64,000 nt of DNA. It comes from Mugil cephalus. Taxonomy: Eukaryota; Chordata; Actinopteri; Mugiliformes; Mugilidae. A program made the position numbers and the translations under genes. The notes beneath the pieces are model-generated. The model searched no databases. It was not told the DNA's origin and was given only the letters and a program-made list of their open reading frames with translations. The stretch covers positions 336,001 to 400,000 of the forward strand of contig NC_061791.1 in assembly GCF_022458985.1 (NCBI RefSeq), in the 5' to 3' direction. How positions within the stretch are numbered: position 1 is the first letter of the stretch; the number at the start of each line of letters is the position of its first letter. Shown piece by piece: positions 25,004-36,471 of the stretch.

Positions 25004-26736
25004 GCTTCAGCGGAGGAAACGCATCCAGCTCCACTTCATCGTTATTTGACCTGAGGTCTCAGGACGTCGGTTTGTTGAACATTAAGGACAAGTCAGGACA
25101 GAGTTGTTCATGTTTCTGCTGCGTCTGTTTGACCCACAGAGCTAAAAGTTCACCAACTTCTCATCGTTCCCGTCTCTTCATTCATGGACTCGGCCTCTTT
25201 TTATAACAACACTCTGAACTTTCTGTCACAAAAGTCAGAATCGCTCTAAGTGGTTTAGTTCTGGAGGAAGTTGGCACAGAGTTAAATCCTGTTAAATCCC
25301 CCACAGCTGAATCCTATAATGACTTTTATCAAAGGAACCAGAAAAAATGACACATTACATCATGAAGCATTTACTGAAACACACCTCGTACCACCCAGAG
25401 AACGTTAGAGGATTAAAACGGTTTTATAAGTGTTCAGGTTAAATCTATAGAACACAAGGCTGTGCTGAAGGTACGACTGAAGGTACGTCCAGGCCGTCCC
25501 GGACAGATAAACATTATTATTATTATTTTTTAAAACACAAAATGAAACTAAACTCGTTGATTCCCTCAAATTTACAAAAACGTTTGTAAAAGTAAAAGCA
25601 AGAGACGCGTTAAAGACATTTAAATATTAACATCGGCTTCATCAGAATGAAAGGAGTTGAAGTGTCGGAGCTGTGTGAAGTAAATAAGTGAAGTGTTTAA
25701 TCTGTTAAACATCAACGAAAGGAGTGAAAGCGTGAGTTCATAGTTTATGTGATACGCTTCACTTCACATTACGTTTAAGAACTGAAAGGAGTTGAATCCT
25801 TAAAATATAGTTAAAAGTTTTTACTTCATTGACATAACGAGGAAACCAGGAAAGGAACTGAAATGTTAGTTTAATTGTCTATGGGTTGGAGTGAAAATAC
25901 TGATTGGAGTTGAAGTGTCAGAGTATAAGTGAATCTATGTTTTATCTTCTGTGGTGAAAGGTGAACTGAAAGGAGTCGAGGCGTCTGCAGCAAATTGAGT
26001 AGGAAGCGGAAGTTGAAAAAGAAAAACCTTTAAGGAGTTGAAGCGTGTTTTGTTTTATTCTTATTATTATTATCTCCAGGTCGTCAAAGCACGATGAGTG
26101 AAAACATGTTTCCAGATGCAGGTTCCTGAGTCGTCTCCAGTCTGATGAGCTTTAATCTTTCCAAACATCATCAACAAAGACGATGATCAGTGAAACAAAC
26201 GCTCCCCTGAATCTTAAGCTCAAACCGAGGCGTGGCGTCTTCTTCATGGACGCTGACGAGCAGGAATGAATCAGATGTGATGTTACCTGCAGGAGCTCAT
26301 GTTTTCAAAGCTCCACCTCAACTCCTACAATGACGAATCTATTATAGTAAAGCTAAGTAAATATCTGACAGGACAAAAGCTCCATTCAAAGGAGGTGGTG
26401 ACGCTGTAAATCTGGGATCATATTCTAAAGAGCTGCTCCTCCTGGATGAATCTACCAGAATTAAATCATAATCCTGAAGTTTTCTCAGAGTTTCCCTCCA
26501 GGTTGTTCCTGGATGGAGGTAGAGATGAAAGGTTCCTAAAGAAGGTTCTGCAGTGAGATGTGCTGAGAGCAGGGAGGAGAACTTTAAGAGGCTTAAAGAG
26601 GAGAACATGGTGGAACCTGGTTAATACCACATGGATGAAGAGCAACAATGGTTTTAAAGTAGACCTACTATTTATTTCTCTTCAGTCTTATAGAGATTCA
26701 CAGAGACTCCTTTAGGCTCAGCTAGGAGCTACACCA
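25004..26736. other. Gene-free stretch
   Basis: The word GGAGTTGAA recurs loosely (25650-26040), suggesting an old dispersed repeat. No gene. Confidence 0.45.
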
Positions 26737-26994
26737 GAGGACCTGGAGGAGGACCTGGACCTGGACCTGGACCTGGAGGAGGATCCGGAGGAGGACCTGG
26801 ACCTGGACCTGGAGGAGGACCTGGAGGAGGACCTGGAGGAGGATTTGTAGGAGGACCTGGAGGAGGATTTGGAGGAGGACCTGGACCTGGAGGAGGACCT
26901 GGATCTGGAGGAGGACCTGGAGGAGGACCTGGATCTGGAGGAGGACCTGGAGGAGGATCTGGAGGAGGATCTGGACCTGGAGGAGGATCTGGGG
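26737..26994 (+). repeat. GGACCTGGAGGA minisatellite, copy 2
   Basis: Same hexamer vocabulary and same AGGAGCTACACCAGAGGACC entry as the 14.0 kb array. Acidic Leu-Glu-Asp frames across it are repeat artefacts. Confidence 0.93.
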
Positions 26995-27725
26995 GGTCAG
27001 GGGACCTGGAGTGTCTCCTGTGAGGACCTGTCAGATCATGTGGGGCATCAACCTGCCTGTGATTGGTTGTTTTTATTGTCTGTAGTTAATGGTCCAGTTG
27101 AACTGAAGTCATTGATGTTTTTCAAAGTTTTAAACTCAGCTCTTTATTAAAGATGTTTATTGAACATGTTCCAGGAGCAGATTCATTCCAGGCTGAGCTG
27201 CTCGTAAAGCCCCCCCCCCCCAGAAATACCTGCAGACAGGTATGAACCACATCAAAGCCTCTGTCGGTGTCATTAAACGTGTCCTGAGGCGGCAGCCTAA
27301 ATATTTCCAGCAGGAAGCCGGAGGACTCGGTGGTTCTGTGTGGTCTGAATGCATCACACATACCTGGACGCCCCCGTCAGCCAATCACGGCCCAGGATTC
27401 CACCTGCATGCGGTCATGTGTTTGTTTCCTGACAGAGAGCGACGCTGAGTGGACTCTCTGCTCCTCTTCACGGGTTTCTATTCTTTGCTTTAAATGTCTG
27501 ACTTCATATAAAATACTTTACTGGAGGTTCTTCTTTACACATCTGACACTTTAACAACAGAATGAATGAAAAACACAAAACCTTAACACAAATGATGAAC
27601 TTAAAGTCTCCTTCCAAAGCCACGACGGCAGCTACAGTAGATACATGTGGATCTACGGAGCCACGCGTTCACTTATTAGTTTCTCCGTTTTCCTGTGATA
27701 ACGAGTTTATTTCCTCTGTTTTCTC

Positions 27726-27763
27726 AAGATCTCGAGTTTTTTATCTCATTAACTCGAGATCTT
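27726..27763. repeat. Perfect 13-bp inverted repeat
   Basis: AAGATCTCGAGTT and its exact complement AACTCGAGATCTT, 12 bp apart. Could form a short hairpin. Confidence 0.85.
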
Positions 27764-27779
27764 CATATATTTAATAGTT

Positions 27780-27891
27780 TAGAAACATTAAAGAACATTA
27801 AAGAACAGTTTAGAAACATTAAAGAACATTAGAGAACATTAAAGAACAGTTTAGAAACATTAGAGAACATTAAAGAACATTAGAGAACATT
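27780..27891 (+). repeat. Short tandem repeat of ACATTAAAGA words
   Basis: Units AGAACATTAAAGAAC / AGTTTAGAAACATTA over 112 bp. Confidence 0.9.
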
Positions 27892-27972
27892 ATCTCCGTT
27901 CTCCGCTTCATGTTTTAAGTTTTTTTTTTCCAGATATTTTCTCACGTCTTATGATAGTGGAAGAAAAACATT

Positions 27973-27986
27973 TCGCCCTCTGCTGG
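27973..27986 (-). promoter_or_regulatory. CTCF-like motif
   Basis: CCAGCAGAGGGCGA on the minus strand matches 13 of 14 core positions. Confidence 0.4.
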
Positions 27987-28133
27987 AGAGAAGCTGTAAC
28001 TTTTATTTCAGGCACAACTTATAAACAATAAACAATAATAAATAATTATAAATTATAAATAACAGACAAAAGTGCAGCATTAAATCAGGAAAAATACTTG
28101 TGTGAATGGATTTTTTCTCCCGCTCTGCGTCTC

Positions 28134-28287
28134 CTCCTAGCCTCCTAGCCTTTTAGCCTGTTAGCCTCTTAGCCTCTTAGCCTCCTAGCCTCCTAGCCTC
28201 TTAGCCTCCTAGCCTCCTAGCCTCTTAGCCTCTTAGCCTTTTAGCCTCTAAGCCTCTTAGCCTCTTAGCCTCCTAGCCTCCTAGCTA
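28134..28287 (+). repeat. (CTCCTAGC / CTCTTAGC) array
   Basis: Eight-base TAGCCTCY units over about 150 bp, ending in CTAGCTAACAG, the same vocabulary as the 41.3 kb array. Confidence 0.93.
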
Positions 28288-28425
28288 ACAGTCGACTGGC
28301 TCTTTGTGTGTCAACATTCAATATGTTTGGTTTTCCTTTATTATAACACATGAAATTCAAATATGCAAACGCTGCAGATTCAGGTGTTGATGAAGAAACT
28401 TGATGATGATGAATCAGCTCAGAGC

Positions 28426-28508
28426 AGAGGAGGAAGGAGAGGAGGAGGAGGAGGAGGAGGAGTTGAGATGTTCGCAGGAGGTTTTACAGCAGAAATATTC
28501 AGTGTTTC

Positions 28509-28541
<33 letters not shown>

Positions 28542-28569
28542 CGTTGTCGTTGTCGTTGTGGTTGTTGTT
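28426..28569 (+). repeat. (GGA)n followed by (GTT/GTC)n
   Basis: Purine GGA run at 28426-28461 and a TGT/CGT trimer run at 28509-28569. The frames across it are low-complexity. Confidence 0.93.
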
Positions 28570-30835
28570 GCGTTCCACCATCGGCCTGCGGCTCTAGAAC
28601 CGTTCCTACATTTCTTTCCGTGCAGCCTGAAGCCGTGTCCGTCCGAGGTTTGACTTGTTTGCTCGGAGGTGGTAATTTATTCTGAACGTGTCCCAGAGTT
28701 CAGCCTCCGGACCGTGAAGGAGGTTTCTATCTCTCAGGGAAAATACCTCCGCTCTGATTGAGCATGTCCTGAAATAACTGCATTAATTTTTCCAACACTG
28801 AACAAAACTTTCCAGGAATTATGTAATTTCATGAGGAGGCCCAGAGCTCCAGCTCCCTCTGCACACCGCCCCCTGATGGAGGAAGGCCGTAACAGCAGGC
28901 GTCTGATTATTAGATGTCATTTCATTATTTATTCCACACCAGCTCATTTTTAGCTGTTTTCAGTCTTAATCTTTGTTTTTTTATTTTATCAGTATTTATT
29001 TTATTTTATGACTGACTTCCATACAACTTTATTTTATGATTATTTTATTTATTACATTTTAATTTCGTTTTACTTCATTTATTTGCATACTGATCTGACA
29101 TCGTGTTAGTTGTAAATGTTTTGCCGTGTCCTTCAGTAAATCTCCCGGATGATGAAGGGATGAGGTCATTCCTTCACTTTCTATCTGACGACTTTTCCCT
29201 GAAGTTACATTTTCTAAAATAAACCTCAGTTTCCTGTTTGTGACGTCACTGTTTTCATTTAAAGTTCTGCAGCTCAGACTGAAAACTGTTCTGTGATGAG
29301 TTTGTTTTTGCAGAAAGATTCATCAGAAGAGGTTGAACCATGAGGTCAGGAGAGGAAACAGGAAGTCAATTAATCAACTAATCACCGCTCATAAGGAAAC
29401 ACAGCAGAACATGGGAGAACAGTAGAACACAGCAGAACAGTAAAACACAGGAGAACAGTAGAACACAGGAGAACAGTAGAGAACAGTGCAGAAACACAGT
29501 GGAACAGCAGATTGTTGCTGTGGTTCAGACACTGTTCTCGTTCTCGTTAGTCTTTGGTTGAACCATGAGTGTAAACTGAAATAATGGTTCAGTCCAAAGC
29601 CAGATACCAGAACCAGAACCAGCCTGAAACACCAGGACCAGGACCAGAACCTGGACCAGAACCTGGACCAGAACCTGGACCAGGACCTGGAGAATAACAG
29701 GCAGATACCACAGACGTCACCATGAAACTTCTCTGATTACTGACATAAATACAGTCATTAAATATGCAAATGAGGAGTTCCCTACCTACTTAAATATGCA
29801 ATAAATTAGATTTCCAGGTGAATATTCTGAACATCTCTTTTTAAATCATGTTTTTGACTGAACAGAACCAACGCGGTTTGATTGAGGAGAGAATCTAAAC
29901 CTCCACCACTACGACTGTTTAAGACTCGATGCTCAGCGTGGAAACTGTGGCCTCCATCAAACCTCGGTGTTTCCATGCGTCTGGTCCTGGGGGGCCGCGG
30001 TCAAACAAACAGGTGTCTGAGGTCTGCGGCGAAGACACGTTCCTTTAAATAGAAAACAGGACGTGACCGAGGCGTCTGCTGGACCCTGGATGGGAAACAC
30101 ATCTGTGCAGCTGTGAGGTGAAGACGACCCTGTAACAGCTCCAGAAATAGAAGCTCTGCAGGAATGTGGGGGTCCGGAGGTTTAATGAGGCGGGGGGGTC
30201 CCAGGAGAACGTTAAAGAGGAAAATATGTGAAATATTCTCATCAACGAAGGAGGGAACCCTCTGACTCCAGCTTCCTTAGAATTAGATTTGACCCAATAA
30301 AAACTAAACAATAAAACGTCTCATTAAACAAATAAAGGGATCACACGGAGAAATTAGGGACATTTTAACAAAAAATAAATTATATTTATTCATAATCATT
30401 GCACTAAATAACATTTAGCTGTAGGATCGAAGGATCTTCAGTCACTGATTGAACTGTCGCTTTTGTCTGGAAGTAAAATACATACATTTTAAATTCATGA
30501 CTATTTAAATATGAATCTGTTTCCCTTCACCTCATAGTGTCCAGAGCGCTCATTAATATTAATTTAATTCAGTTAATCACATCACATGTTTCAGTCACAT
30601 TTGTATCTGAGCGAATAATATCTGAGAGCAAACAGTAAATGTGTTGATGTAAGTTGATCAGTTAATAATTAATAATTAATAGTTAATGTGTTTAAAATAA
30701 TAATTAATTCTCAGTCTTTCTTTGATCCGTGCTGCGTTCACTGACATCATGTTCACCTCCCCGTCCTTAAGACCCAGTGACGCCTGTCACCTACAAATAA
30801 AACATCCTCACAACAAGTAAAACCACGGTCTGATT
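28570..30835. other. Gene-free stretch with small tandem runs
   Basis: Includes an AACAGTAGAACACAGGAG run (29398-29510) and an ACCAGAACCTGG run (29608-29691). 28930-29100 is T-rich. No exon seen. Confidence 0.5.
28866..28879 (-). promoter_or_regulatory. CTCF-like motif
   Basis: CCATCAGGGGGCGG on the minus strand matches 13 of 14 core positions. It lies 0.9 kb from the 27.97 kb site in the same orientation. Confidence 0.35.
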
Positions 30836-30921
30836 CTGTACGGTATCTGTCTGGTATCTGTCTGGTATCTGTGTGGTATCTGTACAGTATCTGTACGATA
30901 TCTGTATGGTATCTGTGTGGA
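30836..30921 (+). repeat. 11-bp GGTATCTGTCT array
   Basis: About eight units with substitutions. Confidence 0.9.
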
Positions 30922-31194
30922 ATCATAAGCGGTGATACATGGTGACACATCGTACTTTAAAGAGTCTGTTGTTGACCTCCACGTGACTCAGACTCTGTCT
31001 GGACTCGGATGGACCAGGAAGCCCACAGACCTGCAGCCTGGACCCACATTCAGATTCACCATCGCTGGTCTTTGTTTGGACTCACACTTCCTGATGTGTC
31101 TTTTCCAAATAAATGGATTCTCTGGAAAGAAGCTCAGGAAAATTCCAGCGAGAGGAGACGTTGGTTTTTATCGGTTCTTCAGCAGATGTGGACG

Positions 31195-31290
31195 GAGACA
31201 CAAAGACACAAGGACACAAGGACACACAATCACTGGAGACACAAAGACACAATCACTGGAGACACAAAGAGACAATCACTGGAGACACAG
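31195..31290 (+). repeat. ACAAAGACACAATCACTGG array
   Basis: Starts as ACACAAGG repeats, then about three units of GGAGACACAAAGACACAATC plus ACT. Confidence 0.9.
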
Positions 31291-33004
31291 TCATTATCAT
31301 CATTAACCCTTTACAGTAAAATACTTAGAAATAATAAAGTTCAACCTTAGTTTTATTTTAGGACTGTTTTACTTTTAATGTTCCAGAGTTAAATCCAGAT
31401 GAATGAATCCCTCATATCTGGTTCCTGGTTCTTAAACTAATGTAAACATGTATTTGTCACATTAGAACATTACTCAGATGGTTTATTTAGCATCTCCATC
31501 CAATTTCAGCATAACTGCTAGCAACGCGGTTAGCATCACCATTAGCATAGCCACCGTTTGAATCTTCTCTGCCCAGAATTATTTATATACTGATGAATCC
31601 AAACCAAAATATGCTGTTTCAAACCATGAGTGAAATAATAAGACCATTAAGATGAATGATGTTTGACTATTAATAACCACCATAAATGTTAACTGTGACC
31701 TTGTGTTCTGTGTTGTGGTTTAAGGTCTTTGAAGTATCACAAGTATCGACGTGTTGGTGTGAGAATCGATTTTATTTTTTCATGATTAAACCTTTATTAA
31801 ATCAGACCCTCACACACCGATGTCAAACATACGGCCTCACGGTCTGAAACAGAACATTATAGAAACGTTTCTGTTCATCAAATGTAACAAGAACATTTGA
31901 CGTGAACAATAGAAGAACTTCTGCTTGTTCTCCTCTAGAACAAACAGCTTCAGTTTGTGTTTGACGTCGTTTTTATTCTCATGTTTGTTTCGTTCTTTTA
32001 TGTTTGAGATGAAATTTAACAATAAACAATAATTTGACCCTCGGGACCAGTTTGGTCTAAAGTGACACTGAAGACATTGAGTTCTGTTCCTCGTGTTCAC
32101 ACAGTTTTTATCCACAGTTCTGTTGAGTTCCTGGTCCGGTCCTGGTCCGGTCCCTTGGGACCAGGCCTGGTCTGAATGTGGCCCTTGAACTAGGACGAGG
32201 TTCTGGTCTCCCTCAGGTCTGGAGCTTTTAATAAATCTGTTTTTAACCGTGTTTAAAGCTTCAGAGAACGGACGGATTAAACATCAGCTGTGGTCTCTGG
32301 TCTGGTTCTCTGAGACAAACACACGTGAGGCGGAGAACTTTAAACAAGGTGTCTCTAAAAATACCCGACATCTGGACCAGGACGCGGTTCGAGTCCCGAG
32401 CTGTTGATGAGGCGTCAGGACGCGACCATCAGCGGGAACTAACCCGGCTGATTTATGTGTTTACGTTCTTCGTTCTCACGGCTCGTTCACACAAAGACGT
32501 TACGCAACCGTTCCGACGTCAGCGCCAGGGCCGCTGTTGATGTTCTTCCGAGCGAAAACAAACGGGCTTCAAGGGAAAGGCCTTCAGAGGGAGATGGGCT
32601 CCGATAAGGTTCCACCTGCCCCGGGACAAAGCTCCTCGCTAATGGACGTTTGTTTTCCTGCCTTGTGTCCGCCGGACTCCCAGGAACTCAGCGGATCAGA
32701 GCAGAACCGGAGCCGGTGTTTGATGGACCCGTCCATCGCTGTTCTCACGCTCCGACGCGCTCAGAGTCTCTGGAGAACGTTAAAGGATGAAATATGAGGA
32801 ACAGAAATAAAACTCAGCTGCAGCTCCGTCGCTTTCATTGTTTCCCTGATTCATTGGTTCAGTCTGAGAGACGGAACCGTTCTCACTAAATCATCGCTTA
32901 TTTATTGATCAGAACCCACGAGTCAGCACGACTTTCTGAGCAGAACGTTCTGTTCTGACCAACACACCAACGGCTGAAGGGTGCACTGACCCACGGGTTC
33001 TATC
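31291..33004. other. Gene-free stretch
   Basis: 32300-32830 is GC-richer and has a tRNA-like GGTTCGAGTCC word at 32387 with no supporting fold. No exon was recognised. Confidence 0.5.
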
Positions 33005-33472
33005 ACGTTCTCCAGACAGGTGTTCTGCAGACTGATGTTCTGCAGACTGACGATCTTTAGAATGACGTTCCTTAAACTGACATTTTCCAGACTGACGTTC
33101 TACAAGCAAATCTTCTTCAAACTAACGTTCTCGAGACTGATGTTCTTCAAACTGACGTTCTACAGACTAATGTTTCTTCAGACTGACATTCTTTAGAAAG
33201 ATGTTCTTAAGGCTAATGTTCTATGGGCAGACCTTCAAACTAATGTTCTCAAGGCTGACGTTCTTCAGATTGATCTTCTTCAAACTAACATTCTCAAGGC
33301 TGACGTTCTTCAAATTGACGTTCTTTAGATTGATGTTCTTCAAACTGACATTCTGTAGAATGACGTTCTACGGGCTGATCTTCTAAAGACTGACATTCAG
33401 ACTTTCTACAGATTATTGTTCTTTAGATTGACGTTCTCTGGACTGATGTTGTGTAAAGTGACGTTCTCCGGG
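33005..33472 (+). repeat. 15-bp degenerate minisatellite
   Basis: About 30 units of GTTCTTCAAACTGAC with heavy drift (ACAGACTGAT, TAAGGCTAAT, TTAGATTGAT). A 15-bp period keeps frames as pentapeptides such as LTFFK/LTFSR, but without the A-(D/N)-L-X-X pattern of true pentapeptide proteins. Confidence 0.9.
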
Positions 33473-33653
33473 TTCTACTGGAGGTCAGTCTGTTGTTCAC
33501 CTCCCTGTGTCCTGTGTCTGTCTGACTCAGTGATGACTCTCAGGACATCGATTTGATACGATCTGTGTTCTAGCGCGGTGCTGATCTGTTCGGGTTCTCC
33601 GCCCTGCGCTGATGTCTTAGATCAATAAGGGAACACCCCGTGGGTAAACAGTC

Positions 33654-33679
33654 GGCCCGGGCCCCCGGGGGGCCGGGCC
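33654..33679. repeat. GC palindrome
   Basis: GGCCCGGGCCCCC followed at once by GGGGGGCCGGGCC, a near-perfect inverted repeat (12 of 13) without a loop spacer. It sits in a CpG-rich patch. Confidence 0.85.
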
Positions 33680-35801
33680 CTGGGCCGCGGGCCCTGACCT
33701 CTGCACCGTGAAGGTGAGTCTGTAGCGTTTGGCTCCGGCGGCGGAAATCAAACCCGTTCATTTATTGGTTCTCAGAGCGGCTGTTGTTCCAAGGATCAGA
33801 GATGAAGAACGAGTCGGGATTAATGCGGTGAGAAGACAAACAGCCGCGGACGTGGAAACACTCGGCTCACTTTTATTTCCTCCACTTCAAAGGCTGCAGC
33901 TGCTCCGGGTTCCTCAGAGATCCGTCTCATGTTCTCCTCATTTAAAGGAAGAGACGCAGGGAGGCAGCAGGGGGCGCTAATCCTGCAGAGCAACCACAGA
34001 AGAAGACATTCATTCATAAAGGCTGATTTAGAACCAAACATTTAATCTATGTGTCGCCTTTAGACAAACACGACACGTATTTAGTGAAACTTTAAACTAT
34101 AGTGAATTAAATGAAATGTTCTGCGTAAGTTCAATGAAGAGTGAACACATGAAGAAGAATAACTTCATCACACAATGAGTCACAGCTTCAGTGGTTTATT
34201 ACTTTATATCTGGACTCGTACCAGGAACTACATCTATGGAGAGCTGTAGCTACATGCTAAATGCTAATCCAGGTCCTCAGGTGAGTTTCTTTTCCTGTCT
34301 CAGGTGTTTTACTGCCTCTCTTTACCAGCTCGTCATCATCGTGGTCTGGTTCTGCTCCTGCTCTGTAACGGCCTACAGACCCAGTCTAAATAAACCTCGG
34401 TTACCCACAATGCCGCTGCTGGAGCGCCCTCCGGCCCTCGCGCCTCCTCAGTTTGTGACTTCCAAGAATGTTCTTTTCCACCTGAATGTTCCCCACGGAA
34501 AAACATCCAGGGTCACATCTGCCTCAAAGATGAGACCAGACCAGGATCCACCTGGATCCAGGTCTGAAACTGGTCCGGTTCATTTAGACTTTATCTGAAA
34601 ACACGTCTTTATCTGATGCTTTATGAGAACATTCGGTTTCAAGGGTTCATTTTTATTTGTGACTACAAACAGTTTGGATGCAAATAAAAATCTAAATAAA
34701 AACAGAGCAGCATGAGTTGTGAAAGTTTGTGAAAAGAAAAATAAAATGTTCAAATCATTTTGTTGTGCAAATCACACAGATTACACAACTAAATGTTTGG
34801 CACATTTCATTTTTCCCTGCACAAACTGAACTGTCGCCTGTTTCTTTATGTATTTATTAGCTGATCAGCTCCTGGGACCTGACACACAAACAGCTGAACC
34901 ACATCACACGTCAACACTTACAAGTTCATCACGTTCTACATCGATCAAACTCAACGTGTGAAGAACAAAGAAGAACAGAAAGAAAGAATAACTAATAAAT
35001 AAAGAAGAAAAATCAAACTGGCGACACTGTGGCCACATACATTAAAACAGAACATTATAAAACAGTTTCATTTCTACTGCTCCTCACTGCAGGTTCTTTT
35101 TAAAGGTTCTGGTTCTGGAAATGATCAGTTATTTATGAGTCACTGTTTATTTAGGAATTAAATAAACTCTTATTTTATTTATCGCTGCAGGTTTAGAACC
35201 TTTAAGGAAACACAGAAATCAGATGAAGAGAATTACTTTGAAACCAAACTGAACCAAGTTTTCATAAATTTAAATTTGTATAAATTTAAACCAGATGAAA
35301 AACTCATAATTCAATCTGTTCATCAACAAAGTTAATGAAGTTAAGATGATGAATCAGTGTCATGTCTGTGAAATCTGCTCCACCATCATAAAACTAATCT
35401 ACACGAACGTTTCAAAGAGAATAAAGAAGCTGGACAGGTTCATGTTCATCAGGCTGATTCTCTGAAACATGAACGTGAGAAGATGAAGTGGGAGGATGAA
35501 GACGAGCTCTGATGAAGACGAGCTGTGATGAAGATGAGGGTGGAGATGATGGTGACAGAATAACGGTCTGAGAGGAGGAAGAACTGTGGGAAAAAGGAAA
35601 AGTTGAACCAGAAACAGGAGGAAGACAAAGAGAATTAAAGAGGAGAAACACGATAATATATGACAAATATGATGCGACAGAGTCAGAGCAGCAATAAATA
35701 ATGTGAATGTAGATTAAATGAAATAGTGACAAAGTGACGCTGCACGAAGAGTAAATCTTCACTCGGGAACAAGTCGTTCTCGTCCTGTAGCGCCGCCATC
35801 A
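33680..35801. other. Gene-free stretch, CpG-rich at its start
   Basis: 33680-33980 is CpG-rich, with a GTGAGT donor-like word after CACCGTGAAG at 33713, so a first exon is possible but unsupported. A CTCF-like site is at 33964. The remainder is AT-rich and plain. Confidence 0.4.
33964..33977 (+). promoter_or_regulatory. CTCF-like motif
   Basis: GCAGCAGGGGGCGC fits the core consensus except at the first base. Confidence 0.4.
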
Positions 35802-36471
35802 TCAGGACACCGCCCCCTACAGGACGCCGCCCACTACAGGACACCGCCCCCTACAGGACACCACCCCCTACAGGACAACGTTCACTATAGGACACCGTCC
35901 CCTACAGGACAACGTCCACTACAGGACGCCGCCCACTACAGGACAACGCCCTCATAAGGACACTGCCCCCTACAGGACACCACCCCCTACAGGACACCAC
36001 CCCCTACAGGACAACGTCCACTACAGGACACCGTCCCCTACAGGACAACGTCCACTACAGGACACCGTCCCCTACAGGACACTGCCCCCTACAGGACACC
36101 GCCCCCTAAAGGACGCCACCCACTACAGGACACCGCCCCCTAAAGGACGCCGCCCACTACAGGACGCCGCCCCCAACAGGACGCCGCCCCCAACAGGACA
36201 CTGCCCCCTACAGGACAACGCCCCCTGCAGGACACCGCCCCCTACAGGACAACGCCCTCATCAGGACACCGCCCCCTGCAGGACACCGCCCCCTACAGGA
36301 CAACGCCCCCTACAGGACAACGCCCTCATCAGGACAACGCCCTCATCAGGACACCGCCCCCTACAGGACAAAGCCCCCTAAAGGACAGCGCCCCCTACAG
36401 GACACTGGCCTCATCAGGACACTGCCCCCTGCAGGACACTGCCCCCTACAGGACAACGCCCTCCTGACGAT
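35802..36471 (-). repeat. 17-bp satellite of CTCF-like units
   Basis: About 39 units of ACAGGACACCGCCCCCT and variants. The minus strand of a standard unit reads CCTGTAGGGGGCGG, which fits 13 of 14 positions of the CTCF core. By my count about 20 units keep the (A/G)CCCCCT core. All lie in one orientation. Confidence 0.95.

Noticed and set aside
26869..27020. Acidic Leu-Glu-Asp repeat frame
   Set aside because: It is the translation of the GGACCTGGAGGA satellite.
33201..33386. Pentapeptide-repeat protein
   Set aside because: The five-residue rhythm reflects the 15-bp unit. The A-(D/N)-L-X-X pattern is absent.
35802..36471. CRISPR array
   Set aside because: Units are contiguous 17-bp tandem repeats without unique spacers, and the genome is eukaryotic.
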